NCBI GenBank assembly: GCA_013330015.1
Contig: DUJC01000059.1
Span: 1-5,255, forward strand
Direction of reading: 5' to 3'
Length of the DNA stretch: 5,255 nt
From: Candidatus Poseidoniaceae archaeon
Lineage (GTDB): Archaea; Thermoplasmatota; Poseidoniia; Poseidoniales; Poseidoniaceae
Under the pieces are notes generated by a model, which was given only the letters and a program-made list of their open reading frames with translations, was not told where the DNA came from and did no database searches. The position numbers were made by a program, and so were the translations under genes. The first letter of the stretch is position 1, and the number at the start of each line of letters is the position of its first letter. Positions 1 to 5,255 of this stretch are shown piece after piece.

Positions 1-282
1 ATTCTCATCGGTCTCATTCTTGTCATGGGAATCGTTGGTTTGGTCGTTATGCGACGTGGCAACAACACGGAAGATTATCTCTACGAGAATGAAGAGGATA
101 CGAAGGCATACGCTTCACTTCCTGGTCAATATGACCAACCTGCGGCACCACCTGCTAACGTCAGCCCTGAGATGGCTGAAGCCATGCAGAAGTTCCCACA
201 ATGGTCGCAAGAGGAGATTCAAGGTTACTTCGACCAAGGTTGGGACGTCAACTCCCTGCAAGACTGGTTGAACAATCAATGA
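1..282 (+). CDS. C-terminal end of a membrane-anchored protein (5' truncated)
   Basis: The frame is open from the first base and ends with TGA at 280-282, so this is the last 93 residues of a longer protein. The visible part begins inside a hydrophobic helix (about residues 1-17, rich in Ile, Leu, Gly and Val) that ends in two arginines. That pattern fits a C-terminal membrane anchor with the following tail in the cytoplasm. The tail starts acidic, passes through a Pro/Ala-rich linker (about residues 44-51) and ends in a probably helical segment with regularly spaced Trp, Tyr and Phe, including the run FDQGWDVNSLQDWL. An internal ATG at position 25 is not a credible start, because it would cut the membrane helix in half. 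The layout (secreted domain, one helix, short tail) resembles the surface protein at 2594-3688, which suggests a surface protein here too. The extracellular part lies outside the window, so no function can be named. Confidence 0.75.
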   Translation: MLIGLILVMGIVGLVVMRRGNNTEDYLYENEEDTKAYASLPGQYDQPAAPPANVSPEMAEAMQKFPQWSQEEIQGYFDQGWDVNSLQDWLNNQ

Positions 283-295
283 AGGACGTGACCAC

Positions 296-1105
296 TTGAG
301 TGTGGAATTGTCTTGGGAAGACATTGTCTGGGATGATCCAGACGGGGGGCGTATCGTCCTTCACGGTGTCCTGCCTACAACAGTTCATCCACAATCGTTG
401 AGGCCACGAATCGAATGGCATGCTCTTGCATTGCTCGAAGGTCCTGAAATCGAAGATGTTTGGCAACTTGAAGAAACATCTGAAAAAGAATCACCGGGCA
501 TAAATCTCGCTTCTGCGCTCTTGGGTGGAGGCCTTGATTCGTGTTTGATTGAAGATTTAACGCAACTGGACGAAATTCAAACCGGACGTTTCCCTGATCC
601 TGAACCACGACGATTGCATCGACTCGCTTTACGTCACGAACGTTCAGTGTATTGCATCGAACCTACGCTTGACGATCAAGCATGGGAAGAGCAACGGACA
701 CAGGAAGCCAGGGTCTCGACACATTGGAGAAAACTGCTTTCGATGGTTCGTATTGGAAAGAAATGGAGAAAAGCAGTGAAGCTTCGCATCTTCGATGCGG
801 TTCCACCTCCAAAGAATGTACCAAAAGATATGGCGACAGCATCCGTTCTATCTGCTGCATGGTGGGATCTGACAGAATCGCGAATCAACAGTTCTCTTTC
901 GAAAGCACGGGATGAACGATTTGCGCAGCGACTTCGAGGGGCTCTTGCTGCAGAGAGGGCAAAGCATGGTCATCAGGCCACCATTCTTCTACCAATGCTT
1001 CAGACATGGCGGCCAGCCATCCTCGCAATGCTCAATTCAAATCCTCAACCAGAGGAGATTATTTCATCAACAGGCCCATCGGAACAACTGGAGGAGGAAG
1101 AATGA
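296..1105 (+). CDS. Unrecognised 269-aa protein, possibly a divergent TraB-like protein
   Basis: This is a soluble-looking protein with no signal peptide or convincing membrane helix. I do not recognise it firmly. The start is taken as TTG 296, which follows a GAAGGA stretch (281-286) at suitable distance; GTG 302 is the only close alternative and no in-frame ATG lies near. The N-terminal 50 residues look like alternating strand and helix (RIVLHGVLPTTVH, residues 19-31). The middle (145-165) is basic. Residues 204-215 (ARDERFAQRLRG) followed by a hydrophobic strand (ATILLPMLQTW) resemble the C-terminal part of TraB/PrgY proteins, where an Arg-Asp pair precedes a helix and then a strand. The usual TraB N-terminal GT-H motif is not clearly kept, so this is a weak hint only. 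The C-terminus is acidic (QLEEEE). The gene starts 13 nt after the previous stop and overlaps the TBP-like gene by 4 nt (ATGA), so it is probably co-expressed with it. Confidence 0.7.
   Translation: MSVELSWEDIVWDDPDGGRIVLHGVLPTTVHPQSLRPRIEWHALALLEGPEIEDVWQLEETSEKESPGINLASALLGGGLDSCLIEDLTQLDEIQTGRFPDPEPRRLHRLALRHERSVYCIEPTLDDQAWEEQRTQEARVSTHWRKLLSMVRIGKKWRKAVKLRIFDAVPPPKNVPKDMATASVLSAAWWDLTESRINSSLSKARDERFAQRLRGALAAERAKHGHQATILLPMLQTWRPAILAMLNSNPQPEEIISSTGPSEQLEEEE
1090..1097 (+). promoter_or_regulatory. Strong Shine-Dalgarno that fixes the TBP-like start
   Basis: GGAGGAGG lies 4 nt before ATG 1102, inside the 3' end of the upstream coding region. It encodes part of that protein's acidic end while serving as ribosome binding site. 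It is the reason to choose ATG 1102 over the in-frame ATG at 1006, which would overlap the upstream gene by 100 nt. Confidence 0.7.
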
Positions 1106-1635
1106 GCGGCAACATCGACGTAACGGTTGAGAACCAACTCGTCCGTTTCGTCGCTCCTGAACCCATCGACGGCGATGCTGTCGTTGAGCAACTACAAGGA
1201 CAGCGTGTTGGAAAGATGGTCATCAAAGCGCTTCGAAGACCTCGAGCAACGCTTGTCATCGATCCCGAAGGACGCATCACTGTTCACGGAACGCACCGTA
1301 TCGAAGCTGCGAGAGATGCTGCGAAGGAACTGTTGCTGCGGCTTGGCAAGGACGATACGGGCCTCAAGACGGAGTATGGGCCGATAATCGCCTCGTTTTA
1401 CTTCAACACACCAATCAAGGTTCAATCCATTACCGGTTCGCTTGGTGCTGGAGAAGGACGTTACGATGACCGACTTGATTGTGGGATTATTCAGGACGAA
1501 CGCCATGACCTTGTTCTCCATATTTGGGAAAACGGCCGTTGTGTCGTAACCGATGGACGTCATCCAAAGATGGTGGCCATGGCTGCCGTTTATTGGCAAT
1601 CCAAATTCAAGGAATTAGGTATCTCCAGTTTCTGA
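1102..1635 (+). CDS. Divergent TATA-binding-protein-like protein (two-repeat)
   Basis: This 177-residue protein is close to the usual archaeal TBP length (about 180) and contains an internal duplication. Repeat 1 covers about residues 5-83 and repeat 2 about 93-173. Each runs strand, short helix, strands, a turn with Gly-Arg (PEGRITVHG at 55-63, ENGRCVVTDG at 143-152) and a long helix (RIEAARDAAKELLLRL; HPKMVAMAAVYWQSKFKEL). RRPRATLVIDPEGR (45-58) lines up with the TBP segment that reads roughly KEPKATALIFSSGK. In TBPs two phenylalanine pairs kink the TATA box. In my hand alignment those places hold Gly37, Asp54, Leu125 and Trp142, so classical DNA bending looks impaired. It may be a TBP paralogue with altered DNA specificity, a non-DNA-binding TBP-fold protein, or another duplicated alpha/beta fold. 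The start is set by the strong SD and the ATGA overlap with the upstream gene. Confidence 0.55.
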   Translation: MSGNIDVTVENQLVRFVAPEPIDGDAVVEQLQGQRVGKMVIKALRRPRATLVIDPEGRITVHGTHRIEAARDAAKELLLRLGKDDTGLKTEYGPIIASFYFNTPIKVQSITGSLGAGEGRYDDRLDCGIIQDERHDLVLHIWENGRCVVTDGRHPKMVAMAAVYWQSKFKELGISSF

Positions 1636-1637
1636 GG
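1634..1637 (+). promoter_or_regulatory. Shine-Dalgarno overlapping the stop of the TBP-like gene
   Basis: The stop codon TGA (1633-1635) runs into GAGG, which sits 7 nt before ATG 1645. The ribosome binding site of the hydrolase therefore shares bases with the upstream stop, which suggests coupled translation. The same TGAGG arrangement occurs at the fabI to ketosynthase junction. Confidence 0.55.
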
Positions 1638-1644
1638 AATTGGC

Positions 1645-2535
1645 ATGGTAGATGCTCAACGGCCTTGGAAAGGACCGATTCTCGACAACCATTTCCACCT
1701 CAACCGTAATGGACGCTTCCTCGATGCTGCTAAGGATTTCAAGAACGTTGGTGGTACGCATCTCGTTCTTGTTCATTGTCCGGATTTTTCCTCGCCTCCA
1801 ACTACGTTGAACGAGCACAGACAAACGTATGCTGATACCATTGCCATGGCAAACGAGGTCCGAAAAGAACATGACATTCACGTCCGTGTTGTTCTCGGTC
1901 CACACCCAGCAGCCTTCGCTCATCAATTCATTAAGTGGATGGAGGAGGATGGGGACAAAGGAATCGAGCGTGCGTGTGAAAACTATCGAAATAGCATTGA
2001 TGCGGCGCTTGAATTCGTTCAGGAAGGTCAAGCCCATGCTATCGGTGAAGTCGGCCGACCCCACTGGGATGTATCCGATGAAGTGTGGGATCTTTCCAAT
2101 CTGTTGCTTGAAGAAACGATGGGCTTGGCTGCGCGTGAAGGAATACCTTTGCAACTCCATGTTGAGGGTGAATTGGAGTCGACCTATCGAGACTTGTCTG
2201 AGATGGCATCAAGAGCAAACCTGCCGACCCATCGGCTGATTCGACATTATTCACCCCCACAAATCGATGAAGCCATTACGCGTGGCTTAACTTCAAGCGT
2301 ACTTGTCGGAAAGGGTGCTCTCGATCCGTTGCTTGCGAGTTACGAGAACAACAAAACAGGCTTCATGCTCGAGACCGATTATATGGACGACCCACGTCGT
2401 CCAGGAGCAGTTCTCGGACCCAAGACTGTCCCCAAGAGAACACAACAATTGATCGAAGCGGGTATGGAAGAAGAGATGCTTTGGAAATGTCATGTCGATG
2501 TGCCAAATTCGCTCTATGGTGATGCTGAAGATTGA
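1645..2535 (+). CDS. TatD-like metal-dependent hydrolase (COG1099-type TIM barrel)
   Basis: The protein is 296 residues, as expected for a TatD-family amidohydrolase-fold enzyme, and probably cytoplasmic. The metal-binding landmarks appear in family order: DNHFHL at 14-19 (His16, His18 at the end of strand 1), GEVGRPHW at 134-141 (Glu135, the bridging acid of TatD), LQLHVE at 169-174 (His172), IRHYSP at 199-204 (His201) and MLETDYMDDPRRPG at 241-254 (Asp245). The extended ETDY-DDPRRPG motif and the following GPKTVPKRT are, as I recall, typical of the archaeal COG1099 subgroup rather than bacterial TatD nucleases. The C-terminal part holds helices usual for the barrel. Known TatD members are divalent-metal phosphoesterases or DNases; the substrate of this subgroup is not established, and none can be read here. 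The gene follows the TBP-like gene by 9 nt and is likely its operon partner. Confidence 0.88.
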   Translation: MVDAQRPWKGPILDNHFHLNRNGRFLDAAKDFKNVGGTHLVLVHCPDFSSPPTTLNEHRQTYADTIAMANEVRKEHDIHVRVVLGPHPAAFAHQFIKWMEEDGDKGIERACENYRNSIDAALEFVQEGQAHAIGEVGRPHWDVSDEVWDLSNLLLEETMGLAAREGIPLQLHVEGELESTYRDLSEMASRANLPTHRLIRHYSPPQIDEAITRGLTSSVLVGKGALDPLLASYENNKTGFMLETDYMDDPRRPGAVLGPKTVPKRTQQLIEAGMEEEMLWKCHVDVPNSLYGDAED

Positions 2536-2593
2536 CTTCACTTGTTGAGAATTCATCCATCACATTCATGAAACTCTTCGACTTCGTATTGAC
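2536..2593 (+). other. Short intergenic gap before the surface-protein gene
   Basis: This 58-nt gap contains no Shine-Dalgarno close to ATG 2594, which would fit leaderless translation from a promoter of its own. I see no convincing TATA/BRE pair. A short repeated ATTCAT (2551 and 2564) is too small to interpret. The surface gene may be read either from here or by read-through from the hydrolase. Confidence 0.4.
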
Positions 2594-3688
2594 ATGGCAG
2601 GCAGGGGACGAGCGTTCGCTACCTTGTTTGGGCTTCTCCTCGTTGCGAGCTTCCTGCCAACACCATCAGCGGCTCAAGGAGCCATTGGAAGCATTTCGCT
2701 TGAATGTGGAGATGACCCAGAACTCCAAGTCAAGCCTGGTGAATATGAAGATTCAGTGCTTGAATGCACAGTCTCGAATGATGGAACGGTCCTCGCTGAA
2801 AATATCCAGATAACTGAAGAGTGGGATGGCGTCTATGTGAACATGATGATTTCAGAAGACTCCTTTACCATTGAAGCAGGGGAATCCGAAACATTCACCG
2901 TTACGTTCTCCTGCGATGAACGAACCGATGCATCAATCGAAAACGAATTCACAATCATTGCGACAGTCACGGCTTGGGGTCCTATACCAGTCGAGGGGAC
3001 GCCGCTTTCTCAGTTTGCAAATCACACAGGTGATGTCACCATCAAGGAATACGGTTTTGTGACGCTCGATATCCCTGATACGTCCTCACGAACCATGCAA
3101 ACAAGTGAGGAATTGTCCATTACCTTCCAAGTCGATAACAACGGCAATGCAGACGATACCATCGAGGTTCGAATCACCAACGCCAACGAACTCGAACAAC
3201 TCGGCTTCACATTGCAAAGTGGAGACCTCATCATTGCACGAGATGTTCAATCCGGTGGCGTCTCCGAACAACTTGAGTTCATCATCCGTGCTCCGAGCGA
3301 GGCCGATTCAGAGATTCGAAACATCATCATGATTGAAGCGGCAAGTACACTTGATGACTCAAAAGACATGGTCGATTTTGATATCATCGTTGAAGCGCAG
3401 CAAGAATCCAGCGGTCTAGGATCCGGGCTCTCTGAAGTGAGCACAGACGACCTTGCACTGTATGGTGCCATAGGTGGAGGCGTCCTCTTCCTCATATTCC
3501 TTCTCGTAATCATCGGACGTGTTTCGAAGCGCTCCTCCAAAGGCAAAGTTGCTACAGACGCTCCAACTGAGCCGCCGATTGAAATTGATGACGATGACGA
3601 ATTCGACTTAGACCTTGATTTTGACTTGGATTTGGACGACGATGAATTCCTCGCGGATGACATCGATTCGATGCTTGACGATTTGTAG
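2594..3688 (+). CDS. Secreted, membrane-anchored surface protein with Ig-like domains and an acidic tail
   Basis: The 364-residue protein begins with a signal peptide: basic MAGRGR, hydrophobic core at about 7-22, and probable cleavage near Ala26-Ala27. Residues about 33-127 form one beta-rich block whose pattern (KPGEYEDSVLECTVSNDGTV, then AGESETFTVTF) recalls NEW3/CARDB-type Ig folds. It carries Cys38, Cys58 and Cys107, two of which could form a disulfide. A second block spans about 150-268 (SITFQVDNNGNADDTIEVRI). One glycosylation sequon is visible (Asn143-His-Thr). A Ser/Gly linker leads to a membrane helix at 287-308, then basic RVSKRSSKGK, which places the C-terminus in the cytoplasm. 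The tail (330-364) is almost only Asp, Glu, Leu and Phe. The role is unknown; binding, adhesion or support of a surface complex are possible. ATG 2594 is chosen because it gives a complete signal peptide. Confidence 0.85.
   Translation: MAGRGRAFATLFGLLLVASFLPTPSAAQGAIGSISLECGDDPELQVKPGEYEDSVLECTVSNDGTVLAENIQITEEWDGVYVNMMISEDSFTIEAGESETFTVTFSCDERTDASIENEFTIIATVTAWGPIPVEGTPLSQFANHTGDVTIKEYGFVTLDIPDTSSRTMQTSEELSITFQVDNNGNADDTIEVRITNANELEQLGFTLQSGDLIIARDVQSGGVSEQLEFIIRAPSEADSEIRNIIMIEAASTLDDSKDMVDFDIIVEAQQESSGLGSGLSEVSTDDLALYGAIGGGVLFLIFLLVIIGRVSKRSSKGKVATDAPTEPPIEIDDDDEFDLDLDFDLDLDDDEFLADDIDSMLDDL
3584..3685 (+). repeat. Low-complexity Asp-Leu tail-coding segment
   Basis: The last 34 codons of the surface protein are built from GAC/GAT alternating with Leu and Phe codons, giving DLDLDFDLDLDDDEF and then ADDIDSMLDDL. 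The codons vary (CTT, TTG, TTA; GAC, GAT), so the pattern looks kept at the protein level rather than being a recent DNA repeat expansion. Confidence 0.6.
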
Positions 3689-3725
3689 CGCCGTCCGCTG
3701 ATTTTCAAACATCTTGGAAGCCGTG

Positions 3726-3748
3726 TTTTTCCTTCAAAAGAAGGGGAA
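3726..3748 (+). terminator. T-rich hairpin, candidate terminator of the surface-protein gene
   Basis: A run of five T (3726-3730) leads into CCTTC, a loop AAAA (3736-3739) and GAAGG. With two G-U and two A-T pairs added outside, the stem is 9 bp (3727-3735 with 3740-3748). Archaeal termination often relies on oligo-T in the coding strand, which this provides about 40 nt after the stop. The T run precedes rather than follows the hairpin, so it is not a classical bacterial intrinsic terminator. Confidence 0.35.
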
Positions 3749-3761
3749 TACTCAAAGACGT

Positions 3762-3779
3762 GGTGTGCCCTGTAACACC
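3762..3779 (+). promoter_or_regulatory. Inverted repeat upstream of fabI, possible operator
   Basis: GGTGT (3762-3766) and ACACC (3775-3779) form a perfect 5-bp inverted repeat separated by 8 nt, centred about 28 nt before the fabI ATG. It could be a regulator site or a small hairpin in the mRNA leader. Five base pairs can arise by chance, so support is modest. Confidence 0.22.
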
Positions 3780-3787
3780 TGCGAAAT

Positions 3788-3793
3788 GAGGGG
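3788..3793 (+). promoter_or_regulatory. Shine-Dalgarno of fabI
   Basis: GAGGGG lies 5 nt before ATG 3799. It overlaps the alternative in-frame GTG at 3793, which makes GTG unlikely as the start. A start at 3799 gives the normal FabI N-terminus MLGLQGKTAVVFG. Confidence 0.6.
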
Positions 3794-3798
3794 TGCGG

Positions 3799-4593
3799 AT
3801 GCTAGGTCTACAAGGAAAAACTGCTGTCGTGTTTGGAGTTGCAAGCGAAGATTCGATTGCATGGGCCATTTGTCAACAACTCGCTGACGCAGGTGCAGAC
3901 CTGTTCTTGGGCTATCAAAAACGCTTCATGTCACGCGTTTTCCAACTAAAAGACAAACTTCCTGCGATCAAGGGATTCTATCCACTCGATGTTGCTCAAG
4001 ACGACACGACTCGAGAGTTCTTCGATGAGTTCTCCAAAGAGCACCCTGGAAGAACGATTGATGTTCTTGTTCATGCGATTGGCTTTGCTCCACGAAGTTG
4101 CTTTGATCGACCCATTTTGTTCGTTGAAGACGCAGACATCAATACGGCCATGACCATTTCTGCGAACTCTTTGCAACGCTGCCTGAAGTATGCAATGCCT
4201 CATCTGAGTGAAGGCTCCTCAACCATTACACTCACGTACGCGGCTTCGACTCGATTTGTTCCATCGTACGGTATCATGTCGATGGCAAAAGCAGCGCTTG
4301 AGTGCTGGACGCGTGAGCTTGCTTGTCACTTGGGGCCTCATGGTCATCGAGTCAACAGCATCTCTTCAGGACCTATTCGAACCATAGCAGCATCAGGAAT
4401 TCCAGGCTTCGATCGCATTCTCAATCACGTCGAGGCCAATGCTCCATTGCGACGGAACGTCAATCAAAACGATGTAGCAGGAACGACCTTGTGGCTTGCA
4501 AGCCCGCTCTCTGCAGGCGTAACAGGACAATGCATCCATGTCGATGCAGGCTATTCCATCACCATGGTGCCACAGAGCATCATGGACCTATGA
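3799..4593 (+). CDS. fabI: Enoyl-[acyl-carrier-protein] reductase FabI (NAD(P)H)
   Basis: FabI reduces the trans-2 double bond of enoyl-ACP in the last step of each fatty acid elongation cycle, in the cytoplasm. The 264-residue length is typical. The N-terminal nucleotide-binding motif is the FabI form of the short-chain dehydrogenase fold (GVASEDSIAWAI, residues 13-24), with Ala23 where most FabI have Gly. The catalytic set is complete and correctly spaced: Tyr147, Tyr157 and Lys164 (SYGIMSMAK), nearly the numbering of E. coli Tyr146, Tyr156 and Lys163. NSISSGPIRTIAASGIPGF near residue 190 is the FabI substrate-loop signature, and the C-terminal GQCIHVDAGYSI is also typical. It is the first gene of a unit continuing with a PfaA-like ketosynthase, which suggests it serves that megasynthase. 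Bacterial FabI is not a standard archaeal enzyme, so horizontal acquisition is likely. It could work on polyketide-like or fatty acyl intermediates; chain length cannot be read from the sequence. Confidence 0.95.
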   Translation: MLGLQGKTAVVFGVASEDSIAWAICQQLADAGADLFLGYQKRFMSRVFQLKDKLPAIKGFYPLDVAQDDTTREFFDEFSKEHPGRTIDVLVHAIGFAPRSCFDRPILFVEDADINTAMTISANSLQRCLKYAMPHLSEGSSTITLTYAASTRFVPSYGIMSMAKAALECWTRELACHLGPHGHRVNSISSGPIRTIAASGIPGFDRILNHVEANAPLRRNVNQNDVAGTTLWLASPLSAGVTGQCIHVDAGYSITMVPQSIMDL

Positions 4594-4598
4594 GGTGA
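4592..4598 (+). promoter_or_regulatory. Shine-Dalgarno of the ketosynthase gene, overlapping the fabI stop
   Basis: GAGGTGA, a near-ideal archaeal/bacterial ribosome binding sequence, begins inside the fabI TGA stop (4591-4593) and ends 4 nt before ATG 4603. This ties translation of the ketosynthase to fabI and supports a functional pair. Confidence 0.7.
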
Positions 4599-4602
4599 AC
4601 AC

Positions 4603-5255
4603 ATGACCATCACAACCGATGACGGAAAACCATGCGAAGGACTCGAACAAGGTCCGTTTGAACCTATTGCAGTCATCGGTGTTGCTGCGATGATGCCCGA
4701 TGCAAACGATTTGGAAGCATTCTGGCAGAACATCATCGATTCGCATGTGAGCATCAAGGAAATCAAAGAAGGGCGATGGCCTGGTCCAGTCAACCATTTT
4801 TGGACAGAAGGCAAACCAGGCGATATTGCACACGGGTACACGTATGCAAAGATTGGAGCATTTGTTGAGGATTATGAATTCGACTGGCGCCGATGGCGTC
4901 AACCTCCGGGGACAATCCCTCAAATCGACCCGTGCCAATTGTGGGCTGTTTCCGTCTCAGCAAAAGCGATTGAACAAGCCGGCTATGGTGAGGGGGAGAA
5001 GCAATTCCCTCGCGAGCGTGCTGGCGTAGTCTTTGCCAACGCACTTGGAGGCGAGAACAGAAACATGTCCAACATTCGTGTTTGGTCAAACCACACCTCG
5101 GAACTTGCCCAACAACACGGTCTCCCAGCCTCATCGAAAGAGGCCTTCATGGATGCCATGAACGAGTACTCACCAAAAGTCGACGAGGACACTATGCCGG
5201 GTGAACTCGCGAACGTTGTATCTGGGCGTGTTGCAAACTTGTTGGATCTGCAAGG
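4603..5255 (+). CDS. PfaA-like polyketide/fatty acid synthase, N-terminal part of the ketosynthase domain (3' truncated)
   Basis: An open frame runs from ATG 4603 to the window end, giving 217 residues of a longer protein. After about 20 unstructured residues the ketosynthase domain starts at PIAVIGVAAMMPDANDLEAF (21-40), the standard opening of type I KS domains, followed by FWQNIIDSHVSIKEIKEGRW. The segments FDWRRWRQPPGTIPQIDPCQLW (93-114), VSAKAIEQAGY (118-128) and MPGELANVVSGRVANLLDL (198-216) match the style of PfaA, the first subunit of bacterial polyunsaturated fatty acid synthases, and related iterative KS domains such as the heterocyst glycolipid type. The active-site Cys and the two His lie beyond the window, so activity cannot be judged. 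Family members normally go on to acyltransferase and several ACP domains. The gene follows fabI by 9 nt. Its product probably condenses acyl and malonyl units on ACP. A stand-alone KS is an alternative, but the PfaA-like sequence argues for a large protein. Confidence 0.88.
   Translation, partial: MTITTDDGKPCEGLEQGPFEPIAVIGVAAMMPDANDLEAFWQNIIDSHVSIKEIKEGRWPGPVNHFWTEGKPGDIAHGYTYAKIGAFVEDYEFDWRRWRQPPGTIPQIDPCQLWAVSVSAKAIEQAGYGEGEKQFPRERAGVVFANALGGENRNMSNIRVWSNHTSELAQQHGLPASSKEAFMDAMNEYSPKVDEDTMPGELANVVSGRVANLLDLQ

Larger units (their letters stand above)
3689..3798 (+). other. Intergenic regulatory region between the surface gene and fabI
   Basis: This 110-nt spacer is the longest non-coding stretch in the window and separates two apparent transcription units. 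It contains a T run with a hairpin (3726-3748), an inverted repeat (3762-3779) and the fabI ribosome binding site. A GGAATACTC stretch around 3745-3753 sits at a workable distance for a promoter element with a short leader, but it does not match an archaeal TATA box well enough to be called. Confidence 0.5.

Noticed and set aside
1006..1101. Longer start (ATG 1006) for the TBP-like protein
   Set aside because: It would overlap the upstream coding region by 100 nt and add a stretch without similarity to TBP, whereas ATG 1102 has a strong SD and an ATGA overlap.
1192..1599. Minus-strand open frame of 135 codons
   Set aside because: It is antisense to the TBP-like gene and shows no recognisable protein features.
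1615..2160. Minus-strand open frame of 181 codons
   Set aside because: It lies opposite the TatD-like gene, whose metal-binding motifs are all in the plus-strand frame, and has no recognisable motif.
2551..2573. Short direct and inverted repeats (ATTCAT, TTCAT/ATGAA) before the surface gene
   Set aside because: They are only 5-6 nt long in an AT-rich stretch and expected by chance.
3247..3708. Minus-strand open frame of 153 codons, Ser/Arg-rich
   Set aside because: It is the antisense of the Asp/Glu/Leu-rich surface-protein end; its composition mirrors that region, and the plus-strand frame has signal peptide, domains and membrane helix.
3793..3798. GTG start two codons upstream for FabI
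   Set aside because: The GTG sits within the GAGGGG Shine-Dalgarno region, and ATG 3799 gives the usual FabI N-terminus.
1..5255. CRISPR arrays, tRNA or rRNA genes, insertion sequences
   Set aside because: I saw no regularly spaced repeats, no cloverleaf-like or rRNA-like segments, no transposase motifs and no terminal inverted repeats; coding sequence fills almost the whole window.

Overview
The window reads as a dense, entirely plus-strand stretch of an archaeal chromosome. The best guess is a marine planktonic euryarchaeon of the Marine Group II / Poseidoniales type. Three observations support this: a TatD-like hydrolase of the archaeal COG1099 style, a small duplicated protein that resembles a TATA-binding protein, and secreted Ig-like surface proteins anchored by a C-terminal membrane helix. 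The lineage is an inference from protein style and gene content; no rRNA or tRNA gene is present to confirm it.

Left part (1-2535): the tail of a membrane-anchored protein is followed closely by three cytoplasmic genes. These are an unrecognised 269-residue protein with a faint TraB-like C-terminus, the divergent TBP-like protein, and the TatD-like metal-dependent hydrolase. Gaps are 13 nt, a 4-nt ATGA overlap and 9 nt, so the cluster is probably one transcript with translational coupling.

Middle (2536-3798): a 58-nt gap leads to a single gene for a secreted, membrane-anchored surface protein. It has about 250 extracellular residues in two Ig-like blocks, one membrane helix, and a strikingly acidic tail of alternating Asp and hydrophobic residues. 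A 110-nt non-coding spacer follows. It holds a T-rich hairpin (candidate terminator) and a short inverted repeat just upstream of the next operon.

Right part (3799-5255): a clear bacterial-type enoyl-ACP reductase (FabI) is followed after 9 nt, with a Shine-Dalgarno overlapping its stop codon, by the start of a large ketosynthase protein. The ketosynthase resembles PfaA of polyunsaturated fatty acid synthases and is cut off by the window end before its active-site cysteine. A FabI plus iterative PKS/FAS-type megasynthase pair in an apparent archaeon is the most interesting content, because archaeal membranes are normally isoprenoid. The pair suggests a dedicated route to fatty acyl or polyketide chains in which FabI supplies, or supplements, the enoyl reduction step.
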